Source: Nitrososphaerota archaeon
GTDB taxonomy: Archaea; Thermoproteota; Nitrososphaeria; Nitrososphaerales; CADDZS01
Direction of reading: 5' to 3'
Assembly: GCA_027314685.1 (NCBI GenBank)
Contig: DAHVAI010000417.1
Location: 1-6,445 of the forward strand
DNA: 6,445 nucleotides
The position numbers and the translations under genes were made by a program. The notes beneath the pieces are model-generated. The model was not told where the DNA came from and did not search any database. It saw nothing but the letters and a program-made list of their open reading frames with translations. Below, piece after piece: positions 1 through 6,443 of this stretch (position 1 is the first letter of the stretch; each line of letters begins with the position of its first letter).

Positions 1-692
1 GACGTAATTCCAGGCTGGCCACGAATCGCTTATCACGGTTCCCTGATAGTCGCTTCCCATAATCTTGAGAGGAACGTCACGCCCTCTTGAGTTTGCTATC
101 TCGTAGACAACCGACCACTTGCCTACGAACGTCCACAGCCAGTGGGTCTTTCCCTTAATACTCCAGCTTGTTTCGTCTCCGTGCAAGCTAGTTTCCTTTT
201 TGATAGCGGAAATGAGTTGATTGTAGAGAGGACCGAAAGCCTCTGCAACCTTCGATACAGAGTGTTCTATCGTTGCCTCCTCTTCACCATGTACTCCGTG
301 ACAACGACTCTTGCAGGGACGATATCTTCGACTAGTCTAGTGTAAGCATCAGTAGGATTATGGGAAAGATATCCGCCACACTTGGGACAGCTCGACTGGT
401 CAAGCTCGACTCTTGCATCTATGCGCAGAGGCTTCTTCCTATTCTTGCCCGCATGTCCATCTTTCCTACCTGATTTTGCGTTCTTGTTCCGTTTCTTCTT
501 CTGAATTGATGATGAGTCAGCCTTCACGCCTATGCTTCTTGCAACAACGGCTGACACAGTCGCCTTCAACGAGGTGAGCACTTCGCGCAGTTGCCTATTC
601 TCCTCATCGAGGTGTTCGTTATCCTCTTTGAGCTTGCGGTCTTCTTCTTTGAGCTTAGCATTCTCACCTTCGAGCTCTCTGGGAGTTGCCAA
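1..692 (-). pseudogene. IS66-family transposase, partial, with internal deletion and frameshift
   Basis: This is a broken DDE transposase of the IS66 type. The first segment (692 to 267, TTG start just after an in-frame TAG) has a charged coiled coil at residues 5-45, a basic stretch with GRKDGHAG near residue 75, and half of a zinc finger (CPKCGG, residues 102-107). It stops at TAG 269-267 after VVVTEYMVKRRQR. In another frame, from about 285 to the left edge, the reading resumes with TIEHSVSKVAEAFGPLYNQL, then GDETSW with the first catalytic Asp at 177-175, then HWLWTF, then VISDSW with the second catalytic Asp at 27-25. Family members normally carry a second Cys pair and roughly 60-80 further residues between these halves, so both sequence and frame were lost at about 277-285. 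The catalytic Glu would lie beyond the edge. The element cannot make a functional transposase from this copy. Confidence 0.9.
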
Positions 693-723
693 AAACTAAC
701 GGTACAAGGATAAGAGAGAACTA

Positions 724-742
724 GGCCAAAGGCCTTTCGGCC
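724..742 (-). repeat. GGCC-rich hairpin with GAAA loop
   Basis: GGCC occurs three times in 19 bases (724-727, 731-734, 739-742). Read on the minus strand, 742-731 is GGCC-GAAA-GGCC, a short stem closed by a GNRA-type tetraloop. The third GGCC allows an alternative pairing. It starts 32 bases upstream of the transposase TTG, so it would lie in that gene's leader. It could be part of the insertion-sequence end or a structured leader. No function can be assigned from sequence alone. Confidence 0.45.
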
Positions 743-789
743 CACGACTTCAGAAAGCTAAATGGTTACCGGTTATCTTATTGTTATGA

Positions 790-810
790 AAGTTTCAAAA
801 CTTCGAGTTT
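790..810. repeat. Overlapping inverted repeats, AGTTT/AAACT cluster
   Basis: Three alternating half-sites lie in 21 bases: AAGTTT (790-795), AAACTT (798-803) and AGTTT (806-810). The first two form a perfect 6-bp inverted repeat with a 2-base spacer. The second and third form a 5-bp inverted repeat around TCG. The cluster sits just upstream of a TATA-like stretch and about 105 bases before the first operon gene. That would suit an operator or an insertion-sequence end. It is short and AT-rich, so chance is possible. Confidence 0.3.
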
Positions 811-824
811 GGCCTTGTATTTAT
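811..824 (+). promoter_or_regulatory. Possible archaeal promoter (TATA-like) for the 915-2474 operon
   Basis: The stretch GGCCTTGTATTTAT contains a TATA-like core at 817-824. Transcription would start around 848, giving a leader of about 65 bases before the ATG at 915. The match to the archaeal TATA consensus is weak and I see no clear purine-rich BRE directly before it. It is the best candidate between the transposon remnant and the operon. Confidence 0.25.
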
Positions 825-914
825 CTCATAACTGAATTTCTGAATTTCCCTAAGATTTGAGAGTGGTTTCATCGATGCTTTTTTTAGCCCTATCAGTTGG
901 AGTCTTGCCGGGCT

Positions 915-1397
915 ATGAAACAAGGGTGGTGGCTCGTCGCAGGAGTCTTGATTCTGGTTGTGGTGGGACTCACCACTTCTACGAGTGCTGCTGCTTACCC
1001 TTTAGAGATATCCTCCGCAAATGCAGCGCTTGCTTCTGCTTTTATTTCCGTTCACAATGCAGAGTTAAGAGGAGCAAATGTTACCTCACTCGTTAGCCAG
1101 CTTAACTCTGTTGTAGGGCTGATTCAGACTGCAGCAAGTTTGAACTCCACAAATCCTTCGCAGGCTACCAAAGATCTAGAGAACGCGACTCAGATCGCGC
1201 AAAGGATTACCTCTGAATCCGTCGCTGCTGGAAGAGCTGGAGCTTTTGAAAATAATATCCGGGTGTCTGAATCGGTTGTCTCGGTTGTCGCCATAGTGGT
1301 TGCGTCTGCTGTAGTCTACATCTTCGGGGGCCGTGTCTACAGGAGGCTTTGGTTTCTCATTTACAAGAACTACGTGGTGAAACCAGCTGACGAATAA
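915..1397 (+). CDS. Small surface protein: signal peptide, helical ectodomain, C-terminal membrane anchor
   Basis: I do not recognise a named family. The predicted protein has 160 residues. It opens with MKQGWW and a hydrophobic run (residues 6-19), followed by TSTSAAA, a plausible signal-peptidase site near residue 27. The middle (about 31-115) is Ala/Ser/Asn-rich and helix-prone and has three N-glycosylation sequons at N55, N77 and N90. A transmembrane helix follows at about 119-138, then a basic tail (RVYRRLWF), which predicts a type I topology with the C-terminus in the cytoplasm. I chose ATG 915 over the in-frame TTG at 897 because it puts the hydrophobic run at the N-terminus. The only Shine-Dalgarno-like match, GGAG at 899-902, is 12 bases away, so the start is moderately certain. 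It is the first gene of an overlapping operon with two DUF1616-related genes, and its 3' end contains the ribosome-binding site of the next gene. Confidence 0.75.
   Translation: MKQGWWLVAGVLILVVVGLTTSTSAAAYPLEISSANAALASAFISVHNAELRGANVTSLVSQLNSVVGLIQTAASLNSTNPSQATKDLENATQIAQRITSESVAAGRAGAFENNIRVSESVVSVVAIVVASAVVYIFGGRVYRRLWFLIYKNYVVKPADE
1376..1380 (+). promoter_or_regulatory. Shine-Dalgarno GGTGA that decides a CTG start
   Basis: GGTGA matches the complement of the conserved archaeal 16S rRNA 3' end. It lies 6 bases before CTG 1387, inside the coding region of the upstream gene. No comparable site precedes the downstream GTG at 1447. This supports translation of the second operon gene from CTG 1387. 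Confidence 0.55.
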
Positions 1398-1866
1398 GCA
1401 GATTGCAGTCATCGCTTTAGCCACGATCGACCTGCTTGCGATATTCGTGGTTATTCAACCAATCATCCCTAGCGTCGGTGAAGCTTATTCGAGCATCGGC
1501 ATCTTGGGTCCGAATCAGACAATATCTGGGTATCCTACCCATTTGACTGTGGGACAGACATTCCTGCTTTTCGGCTACGTTAATGATCATGAGGGATATG
1601 CTGACTATTACACCGTACTTGTGTTGCTCGGTACCAGTGCGTCAGTTGTTACAAACACGACTGCGGCTAATGCTCCCATCATAGGAAACTATTCCAGCGT
1701 CCTAATGAATAATGAGACTTGGATATTCCCAGTAAGCACTTCTATCAATCAGACTGGAACAAACCTGAAACTTGTTTTCGAGCTATGGCTCTTCAATTCT
1801 ACTAGCTTGCAGTTTCAATACACTGGACTGTTCGATCAGCTCTATCTCAACGTGACAAGAACTTGA
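1387..1866 (+). CDS. DUF1616-like ectodomain protein with N-terminal membrane segment
   Basis: From CTG 1387 this gives 159 residues. It begins (M)TNKQIAVIALATIDLL, a hydrophobic segment at about 6-28 that serves as a signal or anchor. The remainder is a beta-rich extracellular domain with the pattern GILGPNQT..GYPTHLTVGQ and YVNDHEG..DYYTV. This resembles the C-terminal ectodomain of DUF1616 proteins (ILG, YP, LTVGE, NHE, YTV). Seven sequons are present at N43, N90, N101, N109, N121, N137 and N155, which is dense and suggests heavy N-glycosylation. A shorter reading from GTG 1447 would cut the membrane segment in half and has no ribosome-binding site. The frame is open back to a TGA at 1378-1380, and CTG 1387 is the start best placed after GGTGA. 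It overlaps the upstream gene by 11 bases and the next by 4, implying translational coupling. The function of DUF1616 is unknown. Confidence 0.7.
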   Translation: MTNKQIAVIALATIDLLAIFVVIQPIIPSVGEAYSSIGILGPNQTISGYPTHLTVGQTFLLFGYVNDHEGYADYYTVLVLLGTSASVVTNTTAANAPIIGNYSSVLMNNETWIFPVSTSINQTGTNLKLVFELWLFNSTSLQFQYTGLFDQLYLNVTRT

Positions 1867-2474
1867 AAAAGCAAGAAGAGGCTAGGATACCCTCTCAGTT
1901 TGCGCTGAAAGTGCTGAATGAATGTCGAAAGGATATTCCGAGCATTTCCTCTCTAGTCGAAAGAATCACAAGTGAAACCGGGACTAACAAAGATCGAGTA
2001 GTGTCCGCTATCATCGAACTGCAAGAAAAGGGATTGGCTACTCTGGGTGAGAAGAACGGGCATCAGGACTTCAAGTCATACATGCTTTCGCCGCTGTCAC
2101 TCTGGTATTGGGAGGGGTGTGGACTAGTTGTCTTTTCTCTTGTCATGACGGCTGTTACCTCTGGCATTTGGGTTTACCTTAGATACATACTCGGTGGATT
2201 GCTTGTGCTTTACCTTCCGGGTTACTCGCTCATTGGTTTCTTGTACTACAAGAAAAAGGATCTTGATGAGTTGACTAGGGTTGCGTTGTCGCTCGGCTTG
2301 AGTCTGGCGATAGTTTCACTTATCGGATTAGCTCTGAACTACACTCCAGCTGGCTTGACTCTTACCCAGATTGCTGCGTCCCTTGCACTTTTTGTCTTGA
2401 TTATGATAACGCTCACACTGTGGCGCAAGTACTCCCTTTACAGATTTGAAATTGCCCAAAAAGAGTTACTTTAA
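1863..2474 (+). CDS. DUF1616 membrane protein with N-terminal winged-helix domain
   Basis: This 203-residue protein has two parts. Residues about 9-62 read as a winged-helix fold (a helix around LVERITSETG, a recognition-like helix NKDRVVSAIIELQEKG, then LATLGEKNG). Residues about 82-187 contain four membrane helices with DUF1616 hallmarks: LGGLLVLYLPGYSLIGFLYY, then DLDELTRVALSLGLSLAI, then LIGLALNYTPAGLT. In typical DUF1616 proteins an extracellular domain follows these helices in the same chain. Here the chain ends soon after the fourth helix with a basic tail, and the ectodomain-like part is the preceding gene. The TTG start overlaps the upstream stop (TTGA) and has GTGA 7 bases before it (1852-1855). 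The winged helix could bind nucleic acid or act as a cytoplasmic interaction domain. The pair with the preceding gene may reconstitute one membrane complex; that is inference. Confidence 0.85.
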   Translation: MKKQEEARIPSQFALKVLNECRKDIPSISSLVERITSETGTNKDRVVSAIIELQEKGLATLGEKNGHQDFKSYMLSPLSLWYWEGCGLVVFSLVMTAVTSGIWVYLRYILGGLLVLYLPGYSLIGFLYYKKKDLDELTRVALSLGLSLAIVSLIGLALNYTPAGLTLTQIAASLALFVLIMITLTLWRKYSLYRFEIAQKELL

Positions 2475-3058
2475 TTCAATGAATGATGATATCTTTTTCA
2501 TAGTTCTCGGATGCAAGCACCAAACACGAAGCCGAGGTAAGTATCAATGCTATTGATTAAACATTGGATAGAAATGGTGTTCGATGTCGATATTCTGTTG
2601 TACCTTCAAGTGTAACTGACCGGCTTGTTCCGCTCTGAGACCTCTCCACAGATTAGACTTCTCTGATTGTCATATAATAGCCGCGGACTTCTGTTATCGG
2701 AAATTTGAATGTGATCGTAGTTCAGCTTTGGTTCCTCTATACGTTCCGTTTCCACACTAACTCCATTTCAGGAAATTCAGACAGACAAAAATGGTGCAGA
2801 TATTGCAATGTTTCGGTTTGGCATCATGTCAGCCTGAGCTTGCCCAGGCAACTATTCCGACCATTGTTCAATTCATTCAGAGATCTTATTGAGCCATCCA
2901 AGTCGCGGCCTCGTTGATTTAGCCTCCGATGGTAATCGAACCGGCAAATTCGAACAAGATGAGCGACCAACTCCAGAACATGCCCAAGAGTCGAAGATTC
3001 CGTGACTCGAGCCCCCATTCAATGTGGTCTTGGAACTTCGCCAAACTTCGCAAGAGAC
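2475..3058. other. Gene-poor stretch between convergent units; no supported gene
   Basis: I see no convincing gene here. Short open frames exist on both strands, at about 2705-2917 and 2929-3195 plus, and 3018-2824 and 3182-2919 minus. None has a good start with a ribosome-binding site or a recognisable domain. A TATA-like TATAATA at 2673-2679 has no supported gene after it. I looked for tRNA signatures around TTCGATTACC (2940-2931 minus) and TTCGAA near 2950 but could not fold an acceptor or T arm. The stretch separates two convergent transcription units and continues into the decayed Ig-like gene, so much of it is probably worn-down coding DNA. Confidence 0.5.
2494..2498 (+). terminator. 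Possible T-tract terminator after the DUF1616 operon
   Basis: A five-base T run lies 20 bases after the stop codon of the last operon gene. Archaeal termination often relies on such T tracts without a hairpin. The tract is short, so support is weak. Confidence 0.25.
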
Positions 3059-3468
3059 TTATTGGCGTACCCTCAGGTAACGAACGCATTGGAGTAAGGA
3101 AATACTCTGGATTGAATAAGAGGGTGTGGAGGAATTTTTCCGTATATTGGTGCTCCCAGACTCCGCGTTTGCCACATACATACTACCAGATATAAATGTC
3201 AGATCGTTTGACAAAGTCCAACTGTAGGTTCCTGCGGTAATGTCCGAAACTATGATGCTAGTTCCTACAGTAGACTTTTCTCCTATTCCCTTAAGTGTCT
3301 CAGACCACGTGGTTCCAGAAAGCTGTACTCATTTACTATAAGAGACACGTTCTGATCTCGAAGCGACGCTGTGGAGCTTGACATAATTGCGGGGCCAATC
3401 GCTTTCGAATAGACCTGAACAAGACGATTGTTCTCAACTTCAGATTCAACCATATCAGTCCAAAACAA
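3059..3468 (-). pseudogene. Ig-like beta-sandwich surface-protein remnant, one-base frameshift
   Basis: Two frames join into one beta-rich domain. From 3468 the first reads ..SSSTASLRDQNVSLIVN up to 3331. The second, from 3328, reads VQLSGTTWSETLKGIGEKS, then TVGTSIIVSDITAGTYSWTL, then SNDLTFISGSMYVANAESGS, and is open to TAA 3061-3059. The join reads AATGAGTACAG. One extra G gives AAT GGA GTA CAG, that is N-G-V-Q, a normal beta-turn that makes the domain continuous (..VSLIVNGVQLSGTTW..). The frequent Thr/Ser/Val, the SLxVNG and GTYSWTLSN patterns and the two-sheet rhythm are typical of Ig-like modules in archaeal surface proteins. The left frame directly follows the stop of the large membrane protein in the same frame, without a good start of its own (TTG at 3468). 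It may be a decayed separate gene or a lost C-terminal extension. The left limit is uncertain because residues after about 3155 are not clearly domain-like. Confidence 0.6.
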
Positions 3469-5223
3469 TCATTTTTGGAAGTAATAAGCATAGAGGACAT
3501 TCGAACTGTAAACTATATCGGTATCTCCGTTAAGCGTTAGAACTATACCTGAGACTATGCTCGAATTATAGTAAGAATTAACATCACCCCATAAGCCGTT
3601 TTGGATATTCGATGTCGGAACAACCATGTAATTCAGTTGTGATTTGAGAGTCGATGTCAGATTCAAAATTCCGCCATCAGCATAGTACCGCGTGTATCCT
3701 CCTAGTGTGGTGGGTATGACGAGTGGGAGATTTGAGATCGGATATTGTGATAAATCTCGAAAAATAAGCGAAGTCATCCCGACAGAACTTCCTATAAGAT
3801 ATCTGTTGTTGCTTCCGTTATTCGTTACAAAGTCAAGGAATTCTGACGAACCGATACTCTGCTGAGTCGAGAAAGAGCCTTCGGAACTATTCACAATAAG
3901 GAGCATTGTTGAAAATGTGGAGTTCAAGACAACCAAGAACATGAGAATAACTATACACAAAGATCCGACTGTACTGAGACGCTTCCTACCTAGATCAACA
4001 CCTATCGAAAACAGGCTAAGGACTAGCAGTAACTGCAATATCCAAGTATACTGGAATCCCAGGTTTATTCCCCCGTAGAACGCAAAATACGAAAGTGAGT
4101 AAGCTAAAGAACTGCCAATGATAATTGTAAATAAAAAGAAAACCTTCTTCGATCGATTTATGGCTCTTCTTGTTCCCTTGTGAACAAGATATAATATTGA
4201 AACTAACGTGACAAGAGCAAACATCATATCAGCGTATGATTTGGAGAGCAAAGACTCGTACACGAGGACTTTTGAATGCGGAACGAATTGAGAATTTAGA
4301 AAAGAAATCTGGGATATCCCTCCGGACAAATACGAAACAAATCTTTGCTCTACATTAAATTGGTTCAGATTACTGAATGTTGTGAAATAAAATGCTTGCA
4401 GCGACTCCAACACGCTCAAACAGATCGTCAGATAAGAAATTTCGATGATTTGTTTTCTATTATTGGCACCAAGCCGATTTGATGCAACGAGCACTGCAAG
4501 ATAGACCAGAAGACCACCGGTTATGAACACTGGCTCGCTATAATGAATAATCAGCATCCCCATGAACAAGAGAATCATAATTGAGGTATATGCCTTGACT
4601 TTGCCTTCATTTACTCCCTTGATTAGGAGGAAGAGAAAAAGTACGTACAAAGACAAGTTTTCCGCATGGAACTCTAGGCCGTAGAATCTTCCAACAAGTT
4701 CGGCGACCACCTCCGAATAGACGCTCAGACAGGAAATTGCGATGAAAACTGGCAAATACTTTGAGTTCTTTTGAATCATTTTCCAAACTAATTTGTTGAT
4801 CAGATATGATCCGAGAATTACTATCGCGTATGGTATGGGAAGATACGACAAACTAACAATAGGCGCATTTGTCATCAAATGCAAGGAAGCAAGAAGCAAG
4901 CCCGAGCCAGGGAAATCCGGAAGGAAGGTAGCAACATTTTGCTGCCATGTCCAACCACCTATGAAAATCTGCGCAGCGTTTTGCACGTAAGCGTACGATC
5001 TATCGTAAGAGCCAAAGTGCGTGATGAGCTGCGCCATCATGATTGTCGTGGAATCGAAAGGATCTATCTGAAACCGAAGTACACCGTAGGTATATACCAC
5101 GGGAAGGGTAACGGCTATGCAGATTGTTAAGATCCCAAGCTGTTTTAGGTTCATATCTTTCAAGCCGTGATATACTGTATTAACTAGCCACCTTTTCGCG
5201 ATGTTATCATTGTTTCCCTGCAA
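3469..5223 (-). CDS. Multi-pass membrane protein, GT-C glycosyltransferase-like
   Basis: The 584-residue protein has about 11-12 hydrophobic helices (for example 29-49, 121-146, 157-175, 189-206, 210-247, 259-280, 331-347, 361-382, 391-408, 419-444), then an outward-facing C-terminal domain of about 140 residues with several sequons (N521, N553). An acidic first loop after helix 1 (IDPFDSTT, residues 53-60) is where GT-C enzymes carry a catalytic Asp. HYSEP (227-231) lies at a helix end. The ending TDIVYSSNVLYAYYF resembles the short beta ending common in archaeal GT-C-type proteins. Such enzymes transfer sugars from lipid-phosphate donors outside the membrane. No canonical oligosaccharyltransferase WWD motif is present, so AglB is not supported; a flippase- or polymerase-like role remains possible. 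It lies 20 bases after the GT4 gene, implying one operon. TTG 5223 gives the longest reading; ATG 5154 (561 residues) starts right before helix 1. Neither has a clear ribosome-binding site. Confidence 0.7.
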   Translation of the reverse strand: MQGNNDNIAKRWLVNTVYHGLKDMNLKQLGILTICIAVTLPVVYTYGVLRFQIDPFDSTTIMMAQLITHFGSYDRSYAYVQNAAQIFIGGWTWQQNVATFLPDFPGSGLLLASLHLMTNAPIVSLSYLPIPYAIVILGSYLINKLVWKMIQKNSKYLPVFIAISCLSVYSEVVAELVGRFYGLEFHAENLSLYVLFLFLLIKGVNEGKVKAYTSIMILLFMGMLIIHYSEPVFITGGLLVYLAVLVASNRLGANNRKQIIEISYLTICLSVLESLQAFYFTTFSNLNQFNVEQRFVSYLSGGISQISFLNSQFVPHSKVLVYESLLSKSYADMMFALVTLVSILYLVHKGTRRAINRSKKVFFLFTIIIGSSLAYSLSYFAFYGGINLGFQYTWILQLLLVLSLFSIGVDLGRKRLSTVGSLCIVILMFLVVLNSTFSTMLLIVNSSEGSFSTQQSIGSSEFLDFVTNNGSNNRYLIGSSVGMTSLIFRDLSQYPISNLPLVIPTTLGGYTRYYADGGILNLTSTLKSQLNYMVVPTSNIQNGLWGDVNSYYNSSIVSGIVLTLNGDTDIVYSSNVLYAYYFQK

Positions 5224-5243
5224 CAGTAAAAGAAACGTCGATT

Positions 5244-6401
5244 CTATTTGTGCTCTCTTTGCTCAACTAAAGAAATGATGTCTTTCTTGAATAATTCGTA
5301 ATCGAAATCCCTTGATCTCTCTTGAGAAATCTTACCAAGCTCTTCCAAATTTTCCTTTTGTATCTTCCGGAGTATCGCCTCAAGTTCTTCCTGAGTCCTA
5401 AATCCGAAACCAAAATGTCCTGAATCTATAATATCTGTCCATGCTCCGCTTGGCTCCCTGACTATGGCCACAGCACCTCCTCGCATGGCCTCGACAACAG
5501 ATATGCCGAAATGTTCAAAGGGTGTAGGGTGAATGTAAATGGAAGCTCTTGAAAGAATTGCATTCTTCGCCTCTTCCGTGACATTCGGAACCAAGTGAAT
5601 GTTATCGTGGCTAACTCGTTTTGCGTCATTCAAGAGAGCTCGATAGTATTGAAGGCTTTCCGGTCTCCTTAGATTTAAACCTCCAATGATATAGAACTTT
5701 ATCTCGGGAACATTACTGGCGGCCTGTATTATTGAATATAGCCCTTTCTCCGGTGAAAATCTTGAAATCGTAACTGATATCAATTCTTTGTTGTTCTTGT
5801 AATGGGGCTCTGGCTGGCAAACCAAAGGTGGATGAAGAACTAAGGCTTCTCTTCGGTATAATTGCCGTATCAAGTCAGCCGTAAATTTACTGTTTGTCAC
5901 CAATAATTTAGCGCTAGACAAATTCATCCCAATCCTGTAGAAGATAACTTTGAATGGGAGGAAGTACATTTTCCATAGGCTTTTGTTAATGTACTTGGGA
6001 TCCGTCACACTAATCGAACTCGGGATGTTGAAGTAGACTGCTGGACCGTTGGGATAATGAAGATAACATATATCAGCAACAACTGGCAGGTAGTTGGCCT
6101 TCATGTTTACTGTAACATCATATTCTTGAGCTAAAGATCTCATCTTCAATCTGACAAGAATGGTATCTATGAAAATTTCGTAGATACTATTTGTTCTGCG
6201 CCTTTTGATTACGATCTCTCGTACTTCACTCAACAAGTTGAATCTTTGTAACCTGTTTTCGTTTTCTCTGAATCGCGTCTTATCTAAACATAAAAGTGTA
6301 ACTTCATGTTTTGCTTCAACCAGAGCTTGAATGGCGGCTAAACAAACAATCTCCGCCCCTCCAAAGCCGTTGAGTGAGGGAAAAATGACCAATATTCTCA
6401 T
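5244..6401 (-). CDS. GT4-family glycosyltransferase, ALG11-like
   Basis: A cytosolic GT-B glycosyltransferase of 385 residues, usual for family GT4. The N-terminal Rossmann half has MRILVIFPSLNGFGGAEIV, with the Gly-rich acceptor loop at 12-17, and CYLHYPNGP at 112-120. The linker has LLVTNSKFTADLI (167-178). The donor half has ISRFSPEKG (212-220), whose R214 and K219 should bind the nucleotide-sugar diphosphate, and EHFGISVVE (296-304), the EX7E motif with E296 and E304. HYP plus EHFGIxVVE is reminiscent of ALG11, the GDP-mannose alpha-1,2-mannosyltransferase of dolichol-linked glycan assembly. The exact sugar cannot be told from sequence. It starts at ATG 6401 with no clear Shine-Dalgarno, so the message may be leaderless or have a short leader. 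It is followed by the membrane protein on the same strand, consistent with assembling and then transferring a surface glycan. Confidence 0.9.
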   Translation of the reverse strand: MRILVIFPSLNGFGGAEIVCLAAIQALVEAKHEVTLLCLDKTRFRENENRLQRFNLLSEVREIVIKRRRTNSIYEIFIDTILVRLKMRSLAQEYDVTVNMKANYLPVVADICYLHYPNGPAVYFNIPSSISVTDPKYINKSLWKMYFLPFKVIFYRIGMNLSSAKLLVTNSKFTADLIRQLYRREALVLHPPLVCQPEPHYKNNKELISVTISRFSPEKGLYSIIQAASNVPEIKFYIIGGLNLRRPESLQYYRALLNDAKRVSHDNIHLVPNVTEEAKNAILSRASIYIHPTPFEHFGISVVEAMRGGAVAIVREPSGAWTDIIDSGHFGFGFRTQEELEAILRKIQKENLEELGKISQERSRDFDYELFKKDIISLVEQREHK

Positions 6402-6421
6402 GATTGACCATGTTGTTGGAA

Positions 6422-6443
6422 AAGTTGAACTTGGAAACTTTCC
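6422..6443. repeat. Adjacent small palindromes upstream of the GT4 gene
   Basis: AAGTT-G-AACTT (6422-6432) and GGAAA-C-TTTCC (6433-6443) are two perfect odd palindromes lying end to end, 21 to 42 bases before the ATG at 6401. That is where an archaeal promoter or operator would be. The AAGTT/AACTT element resembles the AAGTTT/AAACTT repeat before the other operon. They are short and near the window edge, so support is limited. Confidence 0.3.

Noticed and set aside
897..914. Earlier TTG start for the first operon gene
   Set aside because: It would add MESCRA before the signal-peptide-like MKQGWW. No ribosome-binding site precedes it, and ATG 915 gives a standard signal peptide.
1176..1424. 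Minus-strand open frame across the first operon gene
   Set aside because: It is low-complexity (serine run) and lies antisense to a well-supported gene.
2925..2960. tRNA-like TTCGATTACC and TTCGAA stretches on the minus strand
   Set aside because: No flanking T-arm, anticodon or acceptor stems could be paired.
2929..3195. Plus-strand 88-codon frame with a transposase-like basic composition
   Set aside because: It follows a stop directly, has no ribosome-binding site or recognised motif, and its end overlaps the better supported Ig-like remnant on the other strand.
4793..5130. Plus-strand open frames opposite the large membrane protein
   Set aside because: They are antisense shadows with no start signals or domains.
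3469..5223. Assignment of the membrane protein as AglB oligosaccharyltransferase
   Set aside because: The WWD catalytic-domain motif is absent and the protein is shorter than usual for AglB.
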